Positions 21,846 through 34,411 of a DNA stretch of 64,000 nt are shown here, one piece after another; position 1 is the first letter of the stretch; the number at the start of each line of letters is the position of its first letter. The stretch is taken from contig OZ025869.1 of assembly GCA_964019415.1 (NCBI GenBank), positions 5,969,882-6,033,881 on the forward strand, in the 5' to 3' direction. A model generated the notes under the pieces. It made no database searches, was not told the origin of the DNA, and worked only from the letters and a program-made list of their open reading frames with translations. The translations under genes and the position numbers were made by a program. The DNA is from Ianthella basta (Eukaryota > Porifera > Demospongiae > Verongiida > Ianthellidae).

Positions 21846-22992
21846 TAATTATTCAATTCAATTCAATTCATTATTAGAGTGCACCATGCCAATAGGCACT
21901 AGGACACATCATGGTCCAATGTAGCACTGCACACATCATGCACCATGGAAGATGCAGAGATACAGATGAGTACGATGTTAAGAAAAACTAGTCAATGTCA
22001 ATAAAAGGCGTGACAGATTGCTTGATTGCATGTATTATAGGCATTAATTAATAGAATCTAGCTGACCACATTTAGAGCTGATAATAGACAGTATACAATA
22101 GTTCTTACAGGCAAGTGGCAATACAAGGGCTGCTCTCTCTCCAACGCTTTTGCTGGAAAGTCCTCTCTTGATCCCTCCATGGCTTCCAGAAGAGGGTGCC
22201 TGAGATGGTCCCATGCAGAGACCTCCACCTCCCCACTGTCACATTCCTTGCCTCTCCTCTCTCTTCATTCCACGCCACCTTTCCGTGTCAATCTGGAAAG
22301 TGGCTGTCCCACCCCTCAACTTTAACATCATCCTCCTTTCAGCTACTGACTTCAACAATGCACAACTCGACTCCATCTCACACTCCCCTATCAACTTCAT
22401 CATGGACCACTTTAGCTTTCGTGCACTTACTTCCTCCATTCATTCTTTACATTTCTCCAAGCCACGCTCAGCAACATACATTTCACTTCTGCCTCTGACA
22501 GCTCCCTGACCACACCACCACTCATGTCCTGCCACCTAAATCTACCAATACACCTGCCAATGCTTCTCATCCAGCTCCCCCTACCACACTCCACAGCATG
22601 TAACACGACCTTCCTCAGCAGTCTGCCTTCACATATCTTACTTGTCAATCCCTTATACCAGAACTGCACGCACCTCACTCTTGCCTCCCACACTACTGGT
22701 AGAGATTCCAACTGCATCATCAATGATACCTTTGGGTGTAAGATACCCATCCCAAAGAACATGCGGAAGGCACGCATCTGTACTTGTTCTATTGGCTCCA
22801 GACCTCTTGTGCACCCCCAGATCTCAACCCATACAACATCACTGAGTATACTAGAGCACTCATCAGCTTCTTGAATGTACCTACACCAACATCACCATCT
22901 TCCGCCTTACACCTGTTCATCCAGACACCTAGTGCCCTCCTCCCAGCAGCATATTTATAATTCAACCACACATACAGACTTGCAGCAGACAT
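21846..22992 (-). mobile_element. 5'-truncated LINE, C-terminal reverse transcriptase region
   Basis: On the minus strand three shifted frames read the part after the reverse transcriptase: ALGVWMNRCKAE and SALVYSVMLYG (about 22,930-22,800), WEARVRCVQFWYKGLTSKIC (about 22,680-22,620), then MLKLRGGTATFQI (about 22,330-22,285). It ends in an (AATTG)n tail (plus strand TTCAATTCAATTCAATTCA, 21,850-21,868). Two frameshifts make it inactive. The paralogous flanks at 36,260, 51,895 and 58,935 continue without it, so it is an insertion. Clade likely CR1/L2-like; not tested. Confidence 0.75.
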
Positions 22993-23339
22993 AAATCAGC
23001 CCGACCAGGAGGTAGCAATTACTTCTCCTGGCCAGTCCATAGGTATATGCCATTTCATTTTCGCAAAGCCCTGTATCTCCTAATAACAACAGTAGGGAGA
23101 CTTTCACACCATATTTTCACAAATGCTTGCATGCATACTTACAATATTTGCAAAAATAGCTGCAAAAAATGCACACAAGTATAGAAAGTAGAGAACATTG
23201 AAGGTGGATGTGGAACACTCAGCTTTCTTAGTGTAGAAATGGTTTTCCCTTTTGTGCTGCAGATAGTAGTAATGTTATTCATTTGAACAACATCCAATAC
23301 GTCTGTTCAACCATATACAAACAACCATTATACATATAG

Positions 23340-23860
23340 CCCAGTCTGTCCGGTGTCAAGGTGCACGCAGCACTTGATGTAGGGGGCGGGATCTGCACTG
23401 TAGACAACAAAGACCTGCGGGCAAGAGGGATGGCAGATGTAGGGTAAAACAGGATGAAATAACTGAAGGAGGAATGCTAGGGGAGAAGGAGCCCATCAAG
23501 AGCAATTTGCAACCTATTAAATTCATCACTGAAGGGATGGGGTGGATGTGAATCAGAAGGTAGCCAGGTTTTGTGAACGTTGTGAGAGTAAATATCAAGT
23601 AACCCGTCCAAACCTGTACAAACACACAAAACTGAATTGATACTCTTTCCACAAGTCATGCTGCGATCACCCATTGAACTGCAGCTGGTCACTCTTCCTG
23701 CATGTCTTGCCTGAAATTGCGCTTTTAGCAGAGTTGAGCTGACTCCTTTAGTGTATGACACAAATTGTACAGGCATTAACTCCTCACAGAGGCGTTGTCC
23801 TGGAAACATGTGGCATATCATCTCCCTGCACATACAGCCCAATCTGTCTGGTATCAAGGG
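23340..23860 (-). pseudogene. Unidentified minus-strand exon family, copy 1 (shifted)
   Basis: Minus strand reads LCEELMPVQFVSYTKGVSS...LLKAQFQA (about 23,800-23,715) and, further along, the segment around KCCVHLDTG-type sequence near 23,360 in altered form. Compared with the 50.9-kb copy it has one extra base near 23,805, which breaks the join DMPH/FPGQ. I do not recognise the protein. Confidence 0.4.
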
Positions 23861-23946
23861 ATGAAGGGTAAAGAAGGCGAAGGGAATGTGGAAGGAAAAT
23901 GATTGAGATGAGAAACCTATCAAGAGCGCATTGGAACCTACCTATG

Positions 23947-23968
23947 CACACACACAAACACGCACACA

Positions 23969-24050
<82 letters not shown>

Positions 24051-24100
24051 CACACACACAAACACAGAAACACACATGCACACACGCACTCACACACACG
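23947..24100 (+). repeat. (CA)n microsatellite
   Basis: About 150 bp of CA dinucleotides with a few TACA, AAACA and TGCA interruptions. Apparent Cys-Val or His-Thr proteins here are repeat artefacts. Confidence 0.97.
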
Positions 24101-24423
24101 CTAATTACAATTGCGATTACAACTACATTAATATTTCGGTCCGTCTTCATACTGTTCTTTCAAAAGTATGAGACTTCTAAATGGGTTTTAATTATTGTCT
24201 GCCTGACTGAACATGCTCCATTAGTGCAGATGTAGCTGCTATGGAGAATACCTAAGGAGGAGGAATGTAATTTGTGTAATTTGGAATCAACTACTTGAAT
24301 GTAATCAACTACCATTAAGGTTACTTTATCAAATATTTGTCAATTCCAATTAAAGTACAATTACCTAGAAAAGTGTAATTAGTAACAGTCAATTACAATT
24401 ACCAATTGCCATTACCACTACAC

Positions 24424-24424
24424 T

Positions 24425-24474
<50 letters not shown>
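24424..24474 (+). repeat. (CA)n microsatellite
   Basis: Pure CA run preceded by TTACAATTACC-type AT-rich repeats (24,290-24,420), an arrangement repeated near 51,300-51,560. Confidence 0.97.
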
Positions 24475-24475
<1 letters not shown>

Positions 24476-24799
24476 TACACGGTAGACTATAACTTGCTAA
24501 TTGCTGTATAAGTGAGAGTCCCCAGTGGTTGGAATGGAAATTGATGGTGTTGGGTCACTGCATGCATTGACATGTGTACAGTGCTGAAGGTCCTTCCCTC
24601 ATTGTGCTGGGTGTGTGCTTTGCATCATCCTGTCCTTTGGCAAACAAGAAGTGCAAAGGGTGAAACAATGCAGGTGCTGGGTGGAGTAGTGGAGGGTTAC
24701 AGGTTGTGAGGTGTGAGAGTCAGTGTGGCAGGGCAGGTGGTTCTCATTGTATTCACATGGTTGGGAATAAGTTAGAAATAGTTACCGTGGCTACGACCT

Positions 24800-24880
24800 G
24801 TGAGCAATTAGCCTCCCAATAAGGGACAGTTAGAAGTGTCCTGAAGGTGACTGTCTTAAAGAGGTTCCGTTGTACTATTA
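24800..24880 (-). repeat. Fragment of a GGAACCTCTTTAAGACAG-type MITE
   Basis: On the minus strand, GGAACCTCTTTAAGACAGTC plus CACCTTCAGG matches one arm of the MITEs at 27,765-27,940 and 57,110-57,298. Only one arm is present. Confidence 0.5.
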
Positions 24881-25146
24881 AATTATTTCGTTTTACGGGC
24901 AGACTGCTTTGCGACAGCTTGTAGAGCGAATAGAATGAATTTGGAAGGAGCCTATCCCATTTCCTTTGCAACTTTTGATTAATTTCATCTGCTGCCAAAA
25001 GGATAAGAACATTGTACTACTGATTGATTATAGCTTATGGTGTTGAACACACCTGTTTTGCATGCACTGCGTGTGTATGGAGCCCATTCATTTGTCATTT
25101 CTGTGCCTTTTCTGTTTCTGCATGCTGTCTAAAATTTTATTCGCTT

Positions 25147-25565
25147 TCATACACTGTGCCAGAAGGCACACACTGTTAGTGCAGTTTGCCTTAGAGCACA
25201 CTCTTTCAAGTCTTCATCTTGACTTTTCGCATCAATGTTACCTGTGCATGGAGTGACTGTAGAGTTTATCATCTTCATGAACTGGTGATACTCAGCCAAC
25301 GTCATTATTCCTAGCCAAATCTTCCGGATCTGGAGTATACCATCTGTGAATGTGTGGTTACCTGGCACACAGTAATACACCTCTGCTGGTGAATTCCAAC
25401 TGCACCAAATTTGCACACCAGTGGGATATTCTCCAATTATGGTGAGGTTGTATGGCAGCTTCAATATGATCACCATGTGACATTTTTCTCATTAAGGATG
25501 AAGACCTACTTTCAGTCCCTTCCTTTGTTGCTGGTACAGTTGCCATGTTGTTCCAGCACATCATT
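25147..25565 (-). pseudogene. GT10 fucosyltransferase fragment
   Basis: Minus strand: CWNNMATVPATKEGTES corresponds to the SYGKCWNN region of the 39-kb copy. Further downstream CVPGNHTFTDGI and YTPDPEDLARN fit the acceptor-end motif of GT10 enzymes (proline, His, FID, PxELAxYI). Frames shift between the pieces, so it is a relic. The family transfers fucose from GDP-fucose to glycans in the Golgi. Confidence 0.55.
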
Positions 25566-26790
25566 TAATGTATTGTAGACCATAGTACTGCATGTCATTG
25601 TGTACAGTCATGAAAATGTCAGTGATCAAATAGAGTGCCTCTGCCTATATATGTATGTGTCTCAGTAGCTCCATGACTAGTCTTACATGAGAAGATAGCA
25701 CAAAGGGCAGATATGTAAACACATGCGTGTCACATTTCACATTCAAGCACTCTGGCTGGATGTAATGTGATATATATAGGCTTATCTGTTCATTAAGACT
25801 TGCCATACTTCAAGGCTACAGGCCCACAGTGGCTTCAAGGCTACAAGTATGAACATGTATGAGGGAACTGTTCATTAGTTTGTTTACTGCAGCACGCACA
25901 TGTACAGCACACCTCAGTCATGTACTTCACACCCTGTCCTAGCCATGGCCCACAAGTGTGTCCATGCACCTCATGACATCCCACACACAACCAAACACAT
26001 GCAAATGTGGTCAGTTGTGATTGCTATAGTGCACTCTAACCACCACTTAGTGCAGACCACACACAACAAGGCCATTATCAATGGAGACGCCCTCCCCTCA
26101 CTAAAGATGTCCCTACACTACACATGCCCGTCCCATCACCGAACGCCTCCCCTCACTACACTCATCCCTTCACACACCTCTGACTAATCTGGGGAGTATG
26201 GTATTGTATTGTAGAGGACAAACCTTGTGAAATGTACAGAGCGATTGCTGCCCTTTCCAATGTACAGAGCATGTCAGCTGCACATACATGAATCACACTT
26301 TTGATATTCACCATGAAAATTTACGAGGAATTTTATCAGTACTAGCATGGCACCAGAGGAAGTCTAGAACTTGCAACTATGCAACAGAATTATGGAAGTA
26401 TATTGAAACAATAATTAAAACATCAACATGGTCATACAAAAGCAAATGAATGTGCTATACATTTATACATTGCAATTAATTCTGGCAAGCACGTCCATGG
26501 CTTGGCTTATGAAGTCAGCCTTCTCTGTGTCTGTCATAAATCTCTCAATTTCTCAGAAGGTATATACCTCAAGAGTTAAAAATTCACAGCTGCATCCAGT
26601 TGTAACTATGCATCCAGCTATAATGACACCATTTTGTGGGATATGGGAAGGGATTGCATTATTCGAATTCGTGCACTTGTGTTGTGTCCTATGTAAACAA
26701 TAAGGCTGCCATGCAGGCAAATATTGACCTTCTATGTTTGCTTCTCTCTCCTACATGCAGATTAAATAACATTAATTTTTCATGAACATC
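25566..26790. other. No gene recognised
   Basis: AT-rich sequence with short frames only. 25,900-26,190 is C-rich with many CAC/ACC triplets and no known motif. Confidence 0.4.
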
Positions 26791-26819
26791 ATGCGACATT
26801 TTCTATTGGTAGGATGAAG

Positions 26820-26823
<4 letters not shown>

Positions 26824-26871
<48 letters not shown>
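26824..26871 (+). repeat. (CA)n microsatellite
   Basis: Pure CA run. The segment just before it (TTCTATTGGTAGGATGAAGA) is the reverse complement of 27,025-27,046, so a small inversion borders the array. Confidence 0.95.
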
Positions 26872-26979
26872 AGACTAGTCAAGTAGCTACTGAAACACAA
26901 ATGTACACAGATAAGGGAACTCTGTTTCATCATTGACATTCATCACTGCACTCATGCAGTAGTACAAAAGGTATTATAA

Positions 26980-27520
26980 ACTACTACACATTACATCACG
27001 TGCTGGAACAACATTGACCGACTTCATCCTTACCAATAGAAAAGGTCATTAGTTGTTCAGGAAAATGTCATACAACCTGGCTATATTGAGGGAATATTCC
27101 ATGGGTGTGCAATGTTGGTGCTATTCCATGGCCACTATCACAGCGAAATCACTAAGTGTGTACAGGTACTGCAGCTGTTCTGCGATAAAACAGTACCCTC
27201 ATGCACACAGAATATCCAATATTGAATCCACCATGCAGAGATGTATTACTGTGTGCCAGACAATGCACACATTCACAGATGGTGTACTTCGGAAGAGTTG
27301 GCTAGGTATAATGAACTTGGCTAAGTTTAGTATCACGAGTTGATGAAAGTGATGAACGCTTCCCACACCACACAAGTAACTTTGATGTGAAAAGGTCAAG
27401 ATAAAGACTTGAAAGTGTGTACTCTGAAGGCAAACTTCACTAACAGTATGTGCCAGCTGGCACAGTGTATGAAAGTGAATAGGTCCTTTGACAGCAGAAA
27501 CAGAAAAGGTACAGAAATAA
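26980..27520 (+). pseudogene. GT10 fucosyltransferase fragment, plus strand
   Basis: TGCTGGAACAACAT (27,001) is the CWNN codon run seen in the other copies. Further on are a degenerate CVPDNAH...EELARYNEL region (about 27,250-27,320) and a C-terminal segment with CQLAQCMKVNRSFDS (about 27,450-27,495), matching minus strand 38,560-38,640. Stops and frameshifts throughout. Confidence 0.5.
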
Positions 27521-27761
27521 CAAATGAATGGGCTCCATACACACGCAATGCATGCAAAATGGTTTGTGTTCTGTATCATAAGCTAGGTATGCGCATAACA
27601 CATACCAATCAGTAATACAAGGGAACTTCCTTTTTCAGCAGCATATATAATCACCTGTTATGTAGCAAACGGGTATAGGCTCCTTCCATACACGCATTTT
27701 GTCTTCCTACAAACTGTTGTAAAGCAGTATACCAGTCAAACTGAACAAATTTATAGTATTG

Positions 27762-27940
27762 TAACAGGGGAACCTCTCTAAGACAGCCACCTTCAGGCCA
27801 ATTATAACTGACGTTTATAGAGATGGCTGCACTATAGAAGTAGACTGCAATGGTATTTGGGGCCAGGGAGGCTGTCGGTTTTAGAGAGGTGGCTGCCTAA
27901 CACAGTGGCCATCTTAGAAAGGTTCCACTGTATACCACAC
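27762..27940. mobile_element. TA-flanked MITE
   Basis: About 178 bp. The ends are inverted repeats: GGAACCTCTCTAAGACAGCC on the left, and on the right, read inwards, GGAACCTTTCTAAGATGGCC. TA follows the right end. A Tc1/mariner-type MITE is the usual explanation for TA duplications. Second copy at 57,110-57,298. Confidence 0.65.
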
Positions 27941-28284
27941 GGAGAAGTGCAAAGATGCACATCAGTATACATGATCTTTTTAGAGACTCTGAGGTTTAGC
28001 ACAGCGTAAAACGATACAATTTACGATAATGGTATAAACTTCACCGTGTCTGCAAGCGTCCTATAGGCATTTCTACAGCATCTGCGCGCATGACCCTACT
28101 CAGCCAGCGAGCGACCCTTGCAATTTCTGCAGAAAATTTGCACATGCAGGAAGTTCGAACTGATATTAATACAGCTGCGTGTTGCAATAAATCTTTATAT
28201 CTATCGATCTATCTTTATAAATAGATTGCTCGCCACTGTTATTAGCTAGTAACAACTACACGTAGTAGTAAACAGTACCCGGAA

Positions 28285-28634
28285 ATGAGGCTTTGGCGTG
28301 CTCTCGTATACGTAGTTTGTACAGTTGTACTCGCCATTCTCGGTTCATTGTGCCTCCGAGAGGTCTATTCCAGCCAAGAATGCCATTGCTAAACAACGTT
28401 GTGAAAGGCAGATTCGGATGGGAACAAATCCGACAAGTTGAACACGTAGTTCTCGACCAAGAGGTGGGTGAGGTGGCTGAGACTGAGTTGGATGGAATGG
28501 AGGTGACCAAGACTGCATTAAGCGAAACTGAACTGGACGACTCCGCCAAGAACCAAGTTGAACAAACTCGCACACCGCGGCTGTTTAACCCAGAAGTGGA
28601 CCTCACTGTGTTGAGAAATACTTCATTTGGCAAG
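28285..28634 (+). pseudogene. Glycosyltransferase copy 2, exon 1 (frameshifted)
   Basis: ATG 28,285 encodes MRLWRALVYV and a hydrophobic stretch to about residue 24: a short cytoplasmic tail plus signal anchor, typical of a type II Golgi enzyme. That frame stops after 35 residues. An overlapping frame then encodes an acidic stem (EVGEVAETELDGMEV, SETELDDSAKN) and ends VLRNTSFGK at a donor AAG|GTAGGT (28,634/28,635), phase 0. The copy at 44,583 ends in the same TSFGK and donor. A one-base shift separates anchor and stem, so this exon is dead or misread. Exon 2 of the same unit is also broken (34,879). Confidence 0.65.
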
Positions 28635-29169
28635 GTAGGTTGAGCGACTTGTGTGTTGGTCTGACTTATCCTCTAGATTACCTGTAGGGTGAGGAATTAG
28701 TATTCGCCCGGCATGAGAATCCTGCCACCCCGTTCTCAAGACTTAAGCGCACCCACGGCTTTGAACTTGGCAGTCACAAAGGATGGGCGGCTGCTCCCTC
28801 GGTCACAAATGGAGACGATCGTATAGCTATTACCCTTCTTGTGTGAGGCAGCCGAGAACGAGGTGGCCGAATTCATGTAAATTCGGCCGGAAATCATGAG
28901 AATTCGGACAGCGACTGTGCTAAAACGAAGAAGGCTTTGTTTGAATTTTCCATGGTGCCATCAAGCCCCAACCATCCCCTGCTCGCAACAGAATGTAGAA
29001 GATATAACGTTCAACTGTCGTGCGGCAGTGCTGTGAGACAATGGGGTGGGTGGGGTATGAGAATTGGGGACTCAAAATCCATTAAACTTGGAGCCTTCCG
29101 TAGATTCGCTCCATAAAACTCCGTACGCACAGAAATTAATCATGTTAATCCATTTCGTCTAAAGGAGAT

Positions 29170-29814
29170 CAGCGGCAAAGGTGCTAACCACCAAGATAGG
29201 AGATGCCATTTTTATTGGGCACATTCCTAAATCCCTAACCCTCGTCGCATGCACCGTAGGGTTACATGTACAGTAGTTGGGTGTGTGCATGTGGGTGGGT
29301 GTTCGTTTCGGCTTTTTCATACAGTAACTAATCGGACTAAAAGACGCCTCATCGCTGTGAAACGTTGAATTAAAATGAGCTTTTTGTGTAGAACAGCCTC
29401 TTTTCGAAGCTACAGAATTCATTTTGTAACTACTAGTGAACTGGACAGCCATTTTGGTTGCTCTGGACCAAGTGGTGTTTTTGCCTGAAGGAAGGTGTGT
29501 TGTTTGGCCTGAAGGAAGAAAGACCTCAAGGCAGTAGCCACTCCGTTGAGTGAGGTATTTCGTGCCTTGCAGAACCTGTTTCAATCTTCCCCCAAATTCC
29601 ACTTGGTCCTATACTTTCAAAACTATGATTTTCATACAATCTGGATGGCAGATATCCAGACTAGAATCCGCCCTCCTATGATGAAAGTGTTACAGTTTTG
29701 GATGCAAGTGCAATTATTATATTAAATTTTAGCGATGCTACATCCAACTTGAGGTGTTGGCTGCTCTTTTTGCCATGATGTTGTAATTGCTAGATTGCTA
29801 CACACTGACTGGTT
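29170..29814. repeat. Segmental duplication block, partner 46,645-47,260
   Basis: Near-identical sequence to 46,645-47,260 in the same orientation, within the intron of glycosyltransferase copy 2. The small minus-strand frame here (29,159-29,602) is shared with 46,612-47,057 but is shifted between copies, so I do not call a gene. Confidence 0.75.
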
Positions 29815-31892
29815 CAATTCAATTCAATTCAATAACCAAAATGGATACATCTCCAATACTGGAGGTCATCCCTATACTTATACACTGATATGTTAGCATG
29901 GCAAGTAGTTAGTTATATGATATAGAAGCTATTTAAAATTATCTGTCCATCTTGAGCGTGGTCTTCCTCTTGGTCTCTTCCCCTCTATCTCTCCATTAAA
30001 AACTTTCTTTGTTAACCTCTCATTGCTCATTTCTTCCAGTCTAACCCTCCACTTCTCCTGCCTTCTCTTCACTGCATCCAAAACACTTTCTTGTCTCAAC
30101 TTCTCCCTAATGTCTACATTTCTCATCCGATCCAACCTAGTCACACCTTCGATCCGCCTCAACACCTTCATCTGGGTGGCCTGCACTTTCAATTGCTGCT
30201 GCTTAGATAGAGTCCATGTCTCACAACCGTACAATAATGTTGGCATCACTGTGGCATTCACTACTTTCAGCTTAGTGCTCCTGCTCAATTCCTTCCTTCT
30301 CAGTACTACATCATTCAACCCTCCGATCACCCGTGTTGCACCCCCAATCCTTGCCTCTACTTCCTTCTCCATTCTCCCATCACTACTAATCATCACACCC
30401 AAGTACTTCATTGCATCTACCTGTTCTATTACCTCTTCATCAATTTTGACTTCACATTCCTCTCTCTTCCTTGCAATCCTCATCACTTTAGTCTTTCTCC
30501 AATTCACCCTCAGCTCCCACCTGCTCAGCACATCACTCATCACCTGTAAATTGTGCTGTAGCCCTTCCACTGATTCTGCCATTACCACCATGTCATCCGC
30601 AAAAAGGAGTAGCCCTACATCACCAGTTGACAACTTCACCTCCCTCAGAAACTGCCTTCTTGCCTCCCTCGTCACACTGTCGATAAACACATTAAAGAGC
30701 CATGGTGAGAGAGTGCAACCCTGCCTCACACCTCTATGCACCTCAAACAACTCTGATTCCATTTTCCCAACTTTCACCTTGGCCCTTCCGTCGACATACA
30801 GTGCCTGAATTGCCCTTAACAGCCTTCCTTTCACCCCATAAGCATATAGCACTTTCCACAACTTTTCCCTGCTAACATTGTCATATGCCTTTTCCAGATC
30901 CACAAAAGCCATGTATGTTTTCTTATCTTTCTTGATGGTTTTCTCCACAATTTGCTTGACTGCAAAAATTTGGTCATTGCACCCCCTGCCAGTTCTGAAA
31001 CCTCCTTGCTCGTCCATCACTTTGTCAACTGTTGCCATCTTCACCCGCTCATTCAATACCCTCGCAAACACCTTACCAACAATACTCATTAGACTAATTC
31101 CTCTGTAGTTTGCACACTCTAGTCTGCTTCCTTTCTTGTGGACTGGTACTACCACTGCATTCTTCCAGTCTCCAGGGGCTACCCCCACTCTCCACACCAA
31201 ATTGAATACATCAGCCATCCACTCTATCACCACTTCACCCCCTGCTTTTAACATCTCAGGCAGAATCCCACAAATACCAGGTGCCTTTCTCATCTTAAGC
31301 CTCTTCACCCCATTTCTCACTTCCTCCTTCATTATTCCCATATCATCCTCCTGCATTGCCTCACTACACTGTGTGTCTGAGAGGGGCTCTCCCACTTCAT
31401 GGAATAACTCTTCAAAGTGCTCTTTCCACCTGCCGATGACTTCAGCCCCCTCTGACAATACTTGACCATTCTTACCATTAATGCGAGTCATACTCTCCTT
31501 TGTCATCCTGTTTCCATTCACCCTAGCCCAAAAACGTGGCTGATTGCCTTTTGCATCCTTCTCCAATTCCTTCCCAAACTGCACCCACTCATCATTTTTA
31601 GCCTTTCTGACTAATTTCCTTGCCTCTAGCTTTGCCTCATTGTACCTTTGCCTAGCTTCTACATTGCCAGTGTCCAGCAGCCGCTTATACAGCACTTTCT
31701 TCTTTTGCACTGCACTCTTCACCTCCTCATTCCACCATCTTGTTCTCTTTACCTGTCCACTTCTCCCCCTCATTGTCCCACACACCTTCGTTGCCACCCC
31801 CACTATGCCTTCTTTCAACTCCTTCCATGCCAATTCAACATTCTTTCCTGATGCACACCCACCAGCTCTAGCTTCCTCATACAGTTCAGCTG
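29815..31892 (-). mobile_element. 5'-truncated non-LTR retrotransposon (LINE), 13-bp TSD
   Basis: Target duplication ACACTGACTGGTT at 29,802-29,814 and 31,893-31,905. The empty site is preserved at about 47,245-47,258. Orientation is minus, with a 3' tail of (AATTG)n seen as CAATTCAATTCAATTCAAT at 29,815. The 5' part, including any endonuclease, is missing. The reverse transcriptase frame is uninterrupted, so the insertion looks fairly young. Confidence 0.92.
29929..31892 (-). CDS. LINE reverse transcriptase (5'-truncated ORF2)
   Basis: About 653 codons open on the minus strand with no stops. Motifs in order: linker RWWNEEVKSAVQKKK and ARVNGNRMTK; then reverse transcriptase blocks NYRGISLMSIVGK, GGFRTGRGCNDQIF, FVDLEKAYDNV (first catalytic Asp), GVRQGCTLSPWLFN, LLLFADDMVVMAES (catalytic FADD box), MKYLGVMIS. 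The C-terminus has LLYGCETWTL and GKRPRGRPRSRWTD, and the stop is at 29,929. No endonuclease domain remains. The upstream ATG at 31,953 lies in host flank, outside the target duplication, so it is not the true start. Combined features suggest an APE-type LINE (RTE- or L2-like); clade not tested. It lacks a 5' end and promoter, so it is probably not active. Confidence 0.93.
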
Positions 31893-31905
31893 ACACTGAC
31901 TGGTT

Positions 31906-34300
31906 ACCACTTCTAAAAATAGCATAGTGTACCATGATGTAATAATTGCCCATATTGCAGAGTCAGCACTGTTGCCTTAATGCATGTCTATAGTTTATTA
32001 CAGTGTAAAAACAATTGCTATCATTTTCCCATGCAATACTTTAGACTTATATTAATATCAGCTCTTATTATAGAACCAGACAGTCTAATTAACATTTTGA
32101 CTCAGAATATAACTTATTACGCCAAGAGTTTAGCACTTCAGTGCCTTCATTTTAACAGGAATGCCTCATCAGCCAATGGCTGGTCTACCAGTGGGTCCTG
32201 TAAACAAGCACACAACAGAGAAACAACAATAATAGGAGAAAGAGGGGAAGTTTATAATTACTAAAAGTGAATGTCAAAGCAACTGTCATAGTTCAGATTG
32301 AAAAACATGGTTAATTTACATACTAGACAGATAATAAATGTTCCTTAACACTAGCCTAATTTAAAAGTCTTCAAGTTCTTGATCTCAAGTAATCTCTCGG
32401 ATAGGTTATTCTATTCTAGGGTTCCCTTAAATGCTGTGGCATTACGCCCAAATTCAGTTAATTAAGACTTTCCTAATATGCAGCTTTCTGACACAGTGTG
32501 TAACACGGCAAATCCACATTTCTCGTTTGTCTTAATATAGCTCAATAGATAGATTGGAGCTTTCTGATGCACACAGCGATGCATAAGAATAAGTACTCAT
32601 ATCTTCTTGCTAAGGCATCCAATTCCAAGTGTTGATCTATATGGGCTAGCTATACTTGTCTGCTTGAATTTGTATGCATGTGTGATGGCACATTTAATGG
32701 TGCTGGGTTGGTAGCACTGTAGTCAGCATTGGTGTTATGTGATGGCAGCATCAGCAACAGAGGTATCTGGTATACAAGTAGTGGCAATAGTGGTATATAC
32801 CAGTGGGTTTGTGTAGACTGCAAGGTGCACACACACACCAGCACTGTGCTGTGTGTGTATTGCAACACACCACTGAAAGCTGTACTGGCAGGTCAATGAG
32901 TTGTATAGCCTATTCTTGCAATTGCAGTGAATCAGACAAGCATAGTATAGCATTAGCCCGGAACGGCCCAACCCTCCTATCTAGCATATTGAATCACTGC
33001 TGAACCCAACTTGTGTGTGAGTGCTCTCCTGCTTACCATGCATGATGTGCACATTCAGATGGAAATGCTTCTCGTGGGACCAATCATTCAAATGTACACC
33101 GCTGCAACTACTGCTGCATTTCTCCGAACATCTCGTTAAGGTTCGCATCGATAGGAGCCGTGAGAATTCCAGTAGCTGGGTGGCCTTAACATTGGTGCCC
33201 TTAAAGAATTAGCCAAGGAGGAATATGCCAATTCATGCACTGCAACAGAACCACTTGCCTGTGCTGTGTCTGAGGAGAGGAGGGGGTTAATGGGCAATTG
33301 TGCCATGATCAAAAGACCAGGAAGCAAGTGCAGAAATGTATAGTTCATGTGAATTGGAAGTGAATAGACTTCGTGAATCTTGAAGCATAGAGCCTGAGAG
33401 AGAAGTCGGAGGTGTTGTATAACAAAATGCATCTAATATATAGTATGTGAATTATCCAGCCACAAAGATGCAAAAACACCCATCCCTTCACAACAGAGAG
33501 CTGAAGCAACTAGCAGAAGTAGCATTGGCCTCACAAATGCAAAGATAGATAATAACCTAATAATAAGCTCAACCCCAAAAAGTTATTGCTGATCTAGCAA
33601 ACCAAACAACACCAATCGCTATTTATATCTGACTGCACAGCAAATTTATTCATGCCAAGACACAGTGTACAATATATTAAATATTAGAATGGAAGAATGC
33701 ATGTGAGTAGCTGGATATTCTGTATATACCAGTCTGCATTGTGCATGAATAGGATAATTTCTGTGACCCCCAGCCAATTTTGTTCGAAAAGACAAATGAC
33801 TACATTCCATGCACCAAAAGCACAATTTCTTCCACTCTTGCAATATTTATGGCAATGACAAAATTGTGTTAAAATAATGTCAACACTGTAATACTGCATT
33901 GAAATGGTCCTCAGCACAATACAGACGACTGTGAAGCTACAAAGAAAATTTTGGTGGAGATAAAGGAGCAAATGTATTAAACCACTTGAACAGATTGAGT
34001 ATAATAGATGCAAAATTTAGTCATGCCGAGTTAATAATAGATTGATTATGGACAGTCGAGCACACCAGCAATTAATTAACTTCTAAATTCAAAACTTTTT
34101 AGTGGCTACTGCAGGCAGTTTTAGCATTCTGTTGTATGGCTTCATGTCACGCTTCCGGTGGTCTGTCGGTATGTATGTATGTTTATATAATATGTAAGCT
34201 TTGGTAGTATAACTATGTTTTAGCATTTATATAATAATGTATTGACGGAAGTATTGAATATAGGGAATTTATAATGTTGGCCATTTTATTTGCATTTATC
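31906..34300. repeat. Segmental duplication block, intron of glycosyltransferase copy 2
   Basis: 31,906-32,650 matches 47,259-48,020, and 32,640-34,270 matches 14,228-15,907. No gene recognised. It provides the empty sites for the LINE at 15,921 and for the TIR element at 10,710. Confidence 0.8.
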
Positions 34301-34406
34301 ATGCCAGAAAGACCAAGGAAAGGACTTTGTGTGCCCTCCATCCCAGTCCCTCTCATCTATGTATTTAGAGTGCATGTATACATATGTTTGCATGTGTGTA
34401 TTTAGC

Positions 34407-34411
<5 letters not shown>

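Noticed and set aside
22196-22874. Plus-strand Ser/Pro/His-rich frames
   Set aside because: Antisense of the decayed LINE C-terminal region.
23784-24171. Open frames rich in Cys-Val or His-Thr
   Set aside because: They are translations of the (CA)n array; the same artefact occurs at every CA/GT microsatellite in the window.
28138-28160. GTTCGAACT box that could suggest a tRNA T-arm
   Set aside because: No A-box, anticodon arm or acceptor stem around it; the same text recurs at 40,995 as part of a duplicated repeat.
30023-31927. Long plus-strand frames over the LINE
   Set aside because: Ser/Leu/Pro-rich shadows of the minus-strand reverse transcriptase.
31893-31953. ATG-initiated N-terminus of the LINE ORF
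   Set aside because: These codons lie in the target duplication and host flank, which is also present without the LINE at 47,259.
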